A stretch of DNA of 64,000 nt. Source: Agriotes lineatus (Eukaryota > Arthropoda > Insecta > Coleoptera > Elateridae). Each line of letters begins with the position of its first letter. The stretch's first letter is position 1. Positions 11,600-21,400 of the stretch are shown piece after piece. The stretch lies in NCBI GenBank assembly GCA_940337035.1, contig OW679202.1, positions 45,401,763 through 45,465,762 on the forward strand, given 5' to 3'. The translations under genes were made by a program, and so were the position numbers. The notes beneath the pieces are model-generated. The model was not told the DNA's origin, ran no database searches, and saw nothing but the letters and a program-made list of their open reading frames with translations.

Positions 11600-12320
11600 T
11601 GCAGTGGCGATTTTAGAAACAGCATAAACGGTGGCGACTGCTGAAACAAGTGTGGCGATATGAGTATATAATAAGTCTATCCGGTTCCTGTTTACAGGGC
11701 TCAAGTGGAGTTTAAATGATTCTGTGGTCGTATAAACTTGATATACGAATCGGGTGGCCGGGAAAAGCGTACGCTAACCGCTTATCGCTTTAAGGTCCGG
11801 CGATTTTGCTTGACATTTGTTACTTCGCAGATTGTCCTGCAGGACTACGACACCGCAAGCTTCGCAAGGAGGGAATGTAAGACGAGATTTTTGCGAATCT
11901 CGTAATCGTAGGGCCTATAGATCCCCTGAAAGGAAAATTTCCGCCATATTTTAATACAAATTTGCATGTTTTTGTTAATCCCTTTCCGTTCAAGCCTAGC
12001 GATGAATTCTGGAGAAGAGTGACGGCTGGTTGCGAGTTAATTTTCAAGAGTTCTCGAAGCGCGCGCGGAGGCCGCTGCCCGGACACATCGCCGCGGGTCG
12101 TCGAGACACGACAAACTGTTTTAACTCAAGTTTTAATAAGTTAAAGATTAGCTTAAGGCTGTCAGAGGTTTTTCTATTAAGACATTGCGTCTTTTCGGGG
12201 TCTTATGCGACTACGTCACAAATAGCGTTGCGTCGAGGCTTATTTAAATCGTAAAACGGGATTTATCCGACGCACGATGTAACTGTAACCTTAAGTAAAT
12301 ATGAATATCTGCATTCGCAG
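11600..12320. other. GC- and CpG-richer sequence upstream of the first DIP exon found
   Basis: Base composition rises from about 11600 and stays higher to about 15100, around the first DIP exons. Several frames are open by composition alone on both strands (for example 11820-12086 minus). I see no signal-peptide-coding exon with a donor site in phase with the exon at 12321, so the 5' end of the gene must lie elsewhere or is not recognisable. Confidence 0.35.
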
Positions 12321-12427
12321 GTGCGGCCTACCAACCTGAGTTTGCAGAACCTATCGTCAACTTGACGGTTCCCGTGGGAAGAGACGCTACATTCCGCTGC
12401 CTTGTGCATCACCTGGGGGGCTATAGG
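12321..12427 (+). CDS. DIP exon: N-terminal half of Ig1
   Basis: The acceptor is GCATTCGCAG just before 12321 and the donor is GTAAGT at 12428. The exon begins with two bases completing a codon, reads AYQPEFAEPIVNLTVPVGRD and continues through the first Ig cysteine (FRC) to HHLGGYR, ending in phase 0. The PEF.EP.VNLTVPVGR start is the standard opening of the DIP Ig1 domain. The upstream exon supplying the first base of the split codon was not identified. Confidence 0.88.
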
Positions 12428-15400
12428 GTAAGTGCAACGGACCAAAGGCATTTTCCAACATTTATGGATACAACGAGCTGATAATAATGCGACGGTAGTG
12501 CTTTAACTTCGGCGCATTCCTATTTCGCGGCGAGCGTTTAACAGTTTTTCGCTCCTCTATTCTATAATGTCGGCTAATAAAGGAACGTTGGCGAATACTT
12601 CGAAAACTTCGTACATTATCGCGCAACCGGTATTTGCAGCGTGGGGAAAGAATTACAACAATAATTGAAAATGTCGACCGGGACTGGCTGGTTAGACGGT
12701 CAGCAGACTGAGGCTGCTTCTGATAAATTGACTTCATGAGTGCTCTCCAATCCACTCTACCTGTTGCTGGTCGCTAAAAACAACGCGCCTACCCATTGCG
12801 ATATATCTGTAGTTCGTCGCGTGGACCGAAGGGAATATTTCCGGGGGATCGAAAAGTTGGCTCCTGGCTTTCTGGTCCCGTTCCGGTTAATTTAATTTAT
12901 GACAATCGTAGACAGACTGACAGTGGTAGCCACTCGCTACCGGAATTAATGTAACGATATTCAGGCACAACATGGGCACGAGCACGATTCCGGGAGGACG
13001 CATCTGCGCCCCATCAGCTGTCCAGCTTGATGAAGAGCAACGCGCGGCACGCAGCTCGACGGATGTAATAATAGTGCAGATATGACAAATGGCCGAAAAG
13101 CGCCACAAACTTGGAATCATTTATAATACACACAGCTGCGGGGCGTAGGTCGTGCTCGTGACCGACCATGTGTCCAGCCCCATAGCGAAACACGGACCGT
13201 TGTAATTGCCGCGTACATGCACATCTTTACGCTAGAAACGCGCCTGGCAAATATCCTAAATAGGTGTATTAAATAAATTTGCGAGACAGGACGATTCCTC
13301 CTACTGTTTAGGGACGACGCACATTAAGGAAAGCCGGGTACCACACACACGTTCAACAAACCGTTTATTGATCCGAACTCTTGTCCCATTCGAACCTCCT
13401 GTGGCGTTAGTCTTTCAATATCCTCGACTGTATTGATATTTCATGTGCTTTGTTTTCGCCCGCTTTGCGTGTGATCAACGGGTGTAGCAGATGGCCGTCT
13501 CGGTTCCGGAGATCGCAAACGTGCGAGCAACGCATAACAAGCAGCCCTAAAACATTTTCTGCACAGGTGGGCTGGGTGAAGGCCGATACCAAAGCGATCC
13601 AGGCCATTCACGACCACGTCATCACACACAACCCTCGGGTGTCAGTTTCACACAACGATCATACCACGTGGAACCTCCACATCCACAACGTACAGGAAGA
13701 AGACCGCGGTCAGTACATGTGCCAGATTAACACGGATCCGATGAAGAGTCAGGTGAGTGACGCTCCTCTCGGCAGTCTCGGCGCTAGTAGTATTATATAT
13801 TTGTTTCCAAAGTGTGGACGAAGGTTGCTGCAATGAGTGATAAATGTACCCCTAGATTCGGCCCTGATGTATGCTAAGCAGCTACATCCGTTATACGTAA
13901 TAACGATAAGCCGTTTAAAGCGAAACGAATAATTGGCGTATGATTTTATTACCGCTGGCCCGTAAGCGTTTTTGGTTAACGCGCGTTAAAATACAACTCG
14001 ATTATGTTGAATTTGAAGTGCGACGGCTGCGCTTTTATGACTCGCGCCGGGCGTGTAACGTGCATATTTGGTCCATACGAATAATGAAAGGGGTCCGACG
14101 TCCCAAGCCAATCAGTGCGGGATGGACTCGAGTCATGCCAAACGGTGCCGACCATCAATTACCTGCTCTTCATCATCCATTATTACGACGCAAACACGGA
14201 CAGGCCATCTTCCGTCACGCATTCTATTACATTAACGGTTATTACCTACACAATTTAACTAACTAGCAATTAGGAATTACAAATTTTAGCCGTGTTAAAG
14301 CGTTACCCACGTCTCCGTTTACCGCGATTAAGAGAAGGAAATCTCCTCAGTTCGCTTTCCGAATTCGCGGTGGTTGTTATTTTCTCAAATGTGAGCTATA
14401 TTTTCGCAGTTTTCGTAATAATCCTCATTGCATAGCAACACAAATTGAAAATGAAAATTTTGCGTCTCGCAGGTGCTAGTTCTCAGCGCGGAAACAAAAC
14501 TGTACCCGTTACCTACCTACGTTATATTAAAAGAAAATATTGCGAGCGCATAGTAGATTGCACGTAAAGTATAAGCGTACCAACGTCGGAACCTTATATT
14601 AGAATACGTTTTGAGCGGGCGGTCATGATGCCGACGAGGCTGGCAGTCGGAAGCACCAATCTATCAAGGGTAATAAGGACCGCGTCGGAAACCCTACGGT
14701 AATGTTGCTGCATGATCGATGTTGGTTGATGGTATGTTGCAGCTCGGCTTTCTAGATGTGGTGGTGCCCCCCGACTTTGTTCCAGAGGAAACTTCTGGAG
14801 ACATAATGGTGCCCGAAGGGGGCATGGTCAAGCTTACATGCAGAGCGAGAGGCCACCCCGAACCACACGTTCAATGGCGAAGAGAAGACGGTGGCGATAT
14901 CATCATTCGAGAGCCCTCAGGTCACCGGACTCGAGGTAACTTATACAGCTCCTCCGCTAAAATTATCGGACGAGCACATTATTGCGTATTGCCGGAAGCT
15001 ATTGCGCCCTTGCCAATACATAAGATTTCTTTTTTAAAATCTAACAATGGCCATTATTGTGTCGCCGTAAGTATATTGCTTTGGTAAGATCAATGAAACC
15101 GTCGAGGCAGCCCCAAGCAAGACGCGATAGCGGAGCATGGAGACGAATGCGAAACTCGCGATTTCTAACTGCGGTCATCTGAATGCAACCGAGCTCCGAA
15201 GACCCTTACGGCTGTCCTTAACGCAATCTAATCGAAAAGTCGTTGGCGGTAAACTTCGTTTTAGCATTCCGCGGAATAACTTCGATATTCTTTTAATTAA
15301 AATCGTTTAAGGCGAAAATTAATATGCTCAAAACAAAAATCGTTTTTACTTTTCCTTATGTTTAGCCGCTCTTCCGGGATCGAAGGCATATTGATTTTAT

Positions 15401-18400
15401 TTAACTAGCTCTTTTTCACGCACAACGAAAAGGCTTTCGCGAAGATTTCAATGTCGTGCCTGTTTATGTAACTTTTCCTTAAAGGAAGCCGTACGGCACT
15501 GTAAGGTAAGAACGTGTTGGAAGCTTGGCAAATGTATCATCTATCGGCCTTTCTCCACAGCCCGTCGCCGTATAGTGTGGTTTACGAAGGTAATGATATT
15601 TTAACTTTATAGGTGAGATTCCGCTCTCTTTTATGTTCTGCCATTCCGAATCTTCGAATGTTATAGTTTAGCAAGGTTGCAGATGTGATGGCGCGTTATA
15701 AAGACAACCGCACATTCCGCGATTACACGAAACGACAAGCAACTGACCGCGTCGGCGTCTCGCATTCTAACATGTAGTTTCAAACTTGAAAGATTTCTTT
15801 GAAGTCCATCTGGTCACCGATACTTACTTGTACGTCGTTTTCAGTGTCGTCTTATCAAGGAGAAGTTCTAAGGCTCATGAAAATTACTCGTTCGGAGTGG
15901 GTGCTATGTGCATTGCTTCGAATGAGTTCCTCCCACTGTTAGCAAACGCATCACGGTGAATGTCCATTGTAAGTTAAAAAATATCACTGATAAGTAGCAT
16001 TTTATAGTTTATATGCATTCCAATATACGAGGGTGCATCCTATGCTCTAGCCTAAGCTTACAATAATGCATCACTCGTGTGTTTTATTTTTAAATGCTTT
16101 TTTCAACTCTAGAACCACATCTTGGAATTTATGTTGCATTACCTAATCTTGGAATTTATGTTGCATTACCTACAACCTGTCGTCGTATTTATGTTTTCTA
16201 ATGTTAAAAATTACATCAAGAACAATCAAAAAAAAGTTTTCATTTTATATCTATTATATAAGATTTAAACTTAATTTGTTCTCTGCAAAAAAAATTACTT
16301 GCAGTCTAAACAAATGCTAAGGCGATGTTCAGTATGCAAACTTTTATAACAATGTTCACATTTGTTTTGTGCTGTGTTTTTTTTTGGTCATCATTTTCAC
16401 CAGCATCTGAGTAACTGTATCAAACTCTACATCTTCCATAATAAAGTTGTTTTCAAAATCTTCATTTTTGTTTTCGCCGCTTTCAACAATAACATCAGGG
16501 TATTCACTTTTCAATTTTACGTACGTTTTATGCTTCAATCTGGGTTAACGGACGTTTTCTATCATTCATTCTGTCACCGGTTTTTCTAAAATATGTTTAA
16601 TTCATCAAAACCCAAAAAATTTATGTGTTTAGAAATCTATACATCTTTCCATAAATTTGCATCTGCAAACTTCTTACCACTAACTTGTAAGGTACCAAGA
16701 AGCTAGGTTATTGACGTAAATCAGCGCAAGCGCAGACTATTATTTAAGATTCTTCAGGTCACCGAGGAGCATTTTTTCCGATCTTATTGAGTTCTGTATG
16801 AAAGCAAATTTGTCACCTTTGATTGGCTGGTATAATCACGTTTTGTTGGTGTCATTCAAACCTCAAAAGTTGAATTTTAAAGTTAGGGAAGTTAATGTAT
16901 AATATTATTTACATTCGATACAATAAAGTTGAATGTAAGCCGATGTGGAGCCACAATTTGGTGCAATATGGCGAGAAAAGGTATAAATACTCACAATTTA
17001 CCCTCTGGCTACACATACTTGATTGGTTTAGATAGCAGATGAAAATATAATTCGCATAAAAGTAGTAACTGATTAGCCTTCTGTAGAAGTAGGTAGTAGT
17101 ATGTCAATTAGCTACGTTCTTGTTATATTTCTTTTATCTAGATTTTCATATCTATACGTCTGGAGATTTTATGTAATTTAAAACCTTAATAACTATGCTG
17201 AGAAACCTGCCTCGTGTAGCAAAACGTTAAAATTTTAACATAATTTTTAGCAGTTATTAAAAGTCTATTTATGTTTATATTTCACTTTATATTTTTTTCT
17301 GTGTCATGCTTGTTTTTTAGAATTATGATAAGCGTACAAAAACAACCTGGAGAAAATCTGCAACATATCTAAACTGTGATAAAATTAATATCTACACGCT
17401 ACAGCATCGACGCACATTGCATACACTTAACAGATAGAAGTGTGAAAAGGGTTTCTTCATCAAAAGAGCTAATTGCCTAACAAACTTGAATATAATTAAA
17501 AAATTGTAGCTGATGGGAAATTAACAACAGTTATTTATTGTAGAAATATGGACATAGCATATTAGTTAGGAAACTAACAGTTTGGTTAATTTTCTTGAGT
17601 GAATATGTGTGCATGCCATACGACTGCAATACAGCATTGTATTCCATATCTCTTTTAAATCTCTTTAAATAAACCATTTTAATTTCTATTTGATTTTTTA
17701 GACACTGACATGACGTTTGATATGCTATTAATAACATTTTGAAATGACCACAAGCCTTTGGATTAGTTGTTATTATAACATACCTATATTTCTCTGTAAT
17801 AACTTTTTTTCGCCTGCCGAATTTCAATTTTCAACCAATCACATTCTTAGGTACCATTTGACACTACCAATGAACACACATATTATTGACTATCATGCAT
17901 GTTGCTCAAATATTTACCATTTTTAGGGTTTATATATGGCATCGCTTGAGGTCCCGGGTGGTGTAGCTTGAACAAGCGTCCATGTTCGATCAACAGAGTT
18001 AAGCAACGCTGTTTCTGGTCAGAACTTGGATGAGAGTTTCACGGCTGCATCTCTCGGCGCCTCGTGATACGGCTGTCACGGAAATAGTTGGTCCCGGCGG
18101 TCATGACAGTCGTTAGTGGGTTGGAAGTCCCCATAAATGCACAGCGACGCCTATAATTGTCCTGACGGCTGTTGGCTGAGTGCGATATAGATAAATAAAT
18201 AAAAAATAATTTCCCCAAATATAACAGGACTTTGATAAGTTAGCTACTATTTTTATTATTGCTAAATTTATCATTTTTTTCATTTTTTGACATAACTTCG
18301 GCATTTATAATCAGAGACTTAGCTCTCGAGCTACAGCTTTCGGGATTTAAGCAGATTAATTATTAAAATATTGATATCGAAATACACTTGAAATTTAGAT

Positions 18401-21400
18401 ACAAGTAAAAATTGTCTACCAGCATTTATTGTGATCCTGCTACAATTACCCTTGAATACTCTATTTTTCCTCTCACTAGTGACTAACAACGGACACTCGT
18501 TAGTTAAAATGACCATATAAATATGGTTACTATGAGTAAATGTTGGATAAATAACAATTACTCTAGTTGAAATTTGACCATAATGTTAGTTTAATAATAT
18601 GAAGTTATTACTGTGAAAAATAGAAAGTTAAGGCGGAGGGAAATTTATAGGCAATCACTCTGTACTGTCAGTATTTTTATACCACCTTTGGTATTCTAGG
18701 TTAAGATTACAACAGTACTCCCAGTATTGATCCAATAGTTTCAGAAATTTTTAAAAGTAGGTTTTCGCCAACCTTCACACACAATTTTCCCCCCACTTCT
18801 GAATAAAAAAATAATACCCTAAATGGTTTCAAACCCAGTACTACTGCAACAGCCATTAAAACACAAGTATATGCAACATTGTTTATTTTTCTGATTAACG
18901 AGCACATTAATAGGTATTGTTAATTTTCATAATGCAATAATCAACTTCCCATTTTGTATACTATGTCCAGCTACGTCAGCCTGGAAAGGAGAGCATAGTT
19001 CAATTGGAAGTGGGTTAGGTTTGGCTTAGAACATTTAGATCTACCCTCGTAACTGATTCTTATTAAAATAGATATGGCCTTAGTGGGCGTAATGATTTGT
19101 GCGTGTTTTCTCTATTTTGAAAATTACGGTAAGGAATTCACAAATCAGTGGAAAATCAATATTTTATATACTTATATTTTTATGTGATAAACATCATTTT
19201 ACGAAAAAATCAATATTATACAATTATTTTTTAAATGTTACGTGTTATGAGCAAATATATATTTTTAATTTTTGTAAAATTAAAACTGGAATCAACACTA
19301 TTCCTCAGTTGGTGTTTTATAGAACTATTTTTCATATTAAAACCATAGTTTTGCTCAAGTGTAATTTTAATAAATTGTGATATGAGTGGTAGGGAGCCGT
19401 TTTGCCAGAAATGAGACGAGAGCAGAATAGTGGCTGCAACCAGGGCCGTAGCTACTATTGTTCCATGTGTTCAAGGAACACGGGGCCTTAAGCAGCAGGC
19501 CTGTCAAAGCCGGAGCTTAATTTATATTACCCTTGTAACGACAAATTTGAAAACATCTGTAAAGGGCTTTACAAGGAACCTCCCTCGAAAGTTGAAACAA
19601 AATTTTTTAAAGTATTGAAGGAAAAAATGTCGTTCCCCATAAATATGTACTGCAAATTATGGTTAGTCAACTTATGAGTGATTATATTTGTAAAACAATC
19701 ATAAAAGCTTAAGGCTATATTCAAAATATGACTGCTCGTTACAAATTGAGATAAGCAAAAGCAGAGCTATTTTTTAAGGTGTTCACGTCTGTAGGTATCT
19801 GTTGTTCACCATCTATCTATTGGATGAAACAATACCGGTTGTCGTACAAGGATGACAAGGATAGAAGTTTAAGCTATATGCAACAGATTATTCATCTCTA
19901 TTTAATAGTTATGCAATTAAACCAGAAAAAGACGGTTTTTTAAAATATTGGGTCCAAAATATGCATATTTGCAGGGTATAAAGTCTTATTTAACTAATAA
20001 TTCTCTGAGGCAATATAAAAATAAATAAAATTTCATTTTTTTAGTAGTACTTGCCAAGTATATATTTAACCGAAGGCAGCTTTATAGGCACTCGATTCAT
20101 AAAAGCTATATTATGCCTGCTATCGAAGGTCATTACACAAAGTAACAATATAGAAACACCAACAATCGACATAAAAACCATAGCACACCAAAAATTCACA
20201 GCACTAACATAACCGCTAGGTACATAATGACATATACCCAAAATTCTAAATCCTATAATTTCCTCCATTTCGGGAACCGAACATAAAATAAATTGTATGT
20301 ACCAAGTGCATAAACAAGGTTGTAGTATTTGAAAATTTTAAAGCACTCCTCTTCGTGTAGTGCTTTAACCATTCATCCTCGTCTTATAATCTATTGATTA
20401 TGCTCTTAATACGTAAATAACTATTGCGTCTGTATAAATAAATTTTGTTTGTTGGCCTGTATATTTTTTATATCTTAACACTAGTTCTTTGCCAAAACAT
20501 TATATTGGTGGGGGGCCCAGTCACTGAATTCTGAACACAAGCCGGCAAGTGTGTTGCTACGGCCCCGGCTATAACGATGTGTATCACAAAGTAAGTACTT
20601 TTTTTTAATTAAAAATCATGGATATCATCTCTATCTAATATATCATTACTAACGCAATGACTTCAACGCTGTCTTTTGAAATTTTTAGGAAGTTTGTTTG
20701 CGATTTTTATATACACTTCAGTATTGTTTTATATGCGTGAGCAAAAAAACTTTTTTATTGGTATTAGTGTCATAAACCCTTGCCATCTAAGTACCACATC
20801 ACTATATCACGAGTGTTAAATAATGTGGTAAATATTGTAAAATAGAAGCAATTGTATTAGTTTATATTCCAAATATATGTATTTTTTAACAAAACTGCAT
20901 CCACTACGTTAAAATGCTCAGAGGCCCGCTGTCAGAGAGCTAAGTTTTCTGAAATAACTTATTTACGGCAGGTTAATCCGCTAAACATTGAAAAATTTGC
21001 GATATTAAACATGTGTATCAACTGTTTTTAGGTCGTTCTTACAGCTCCTACGTGGTTAAGCAAATAAAGCCCTGCTCTGTTGAATAATATTGTTTTACTC
21101 GGGTCAAGTTTTATTGATGGGTAAATAATTATTGCTTGTAAATTTTCTGACTTCACGACTGACTGCATGTTTGGATTTTAGTACTACACATAAGGCTGTG
21201 ACATTTTTACATATTAAGACAGATGTTCCTGTGTTGTAGATATTTTACAATGCGATGATAAATGATGTTGAAAAACAGCGATATTGGCTTTTAGTGAATT
21301 GACCTCTGGAGCTTTTAACTTAACCCCTGTAGGATATGCATAATTATATTAAAAATTTTGGTAGAAAATGAGAGTCTGTTGCAGTTCACCCTGTCATTCA

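Larger units (their letters stand above)
15969..21384 (+). other. Large DIP intron (5.4 kb) loaded with transposon debris
   Basis: The intron starts GTAAGT and ends TGTTGCAG. It contains a 27-bp tandem duplication, a piggyBac C-terminal remnant, a 5S-derived SINE and a hAT-like element, each listed separately. Between about 16600 and 17900 and between 18210 and 19430 I see only AT-rich sequence with no recognised motif. The minus-strand open frame at 17531-17827 (98 codons) is not recognised. Confidence 0.7.

Noticed and set aside
11820..12254. Overlapping open frames on both strands (88, 60 and 74 codons) in the GC-richer patch before the DIP exon
   Set aside because: GC-rich sequence has fewer stops; no family motif, no signal peptide in phase with the exon at 12321.
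13940..14266. 108-codon plus-strand frame between DIP exons
   Set aside because: Lies wholly in an intron bounded by good splice sites in matching phase; no motif.
17531..17827. 98-codon minus-strand frame in the DIP intron, possible piggyBac core
   Set aside because: No catalytic or conserved block of the family could be recognised.
20041..20268. 75-codon frame with a hydrophobic stretch, possible membrane protein
   Set aside because: Lies inside a hAT-like element, AT-driven hydrophobicity, no family pattern.
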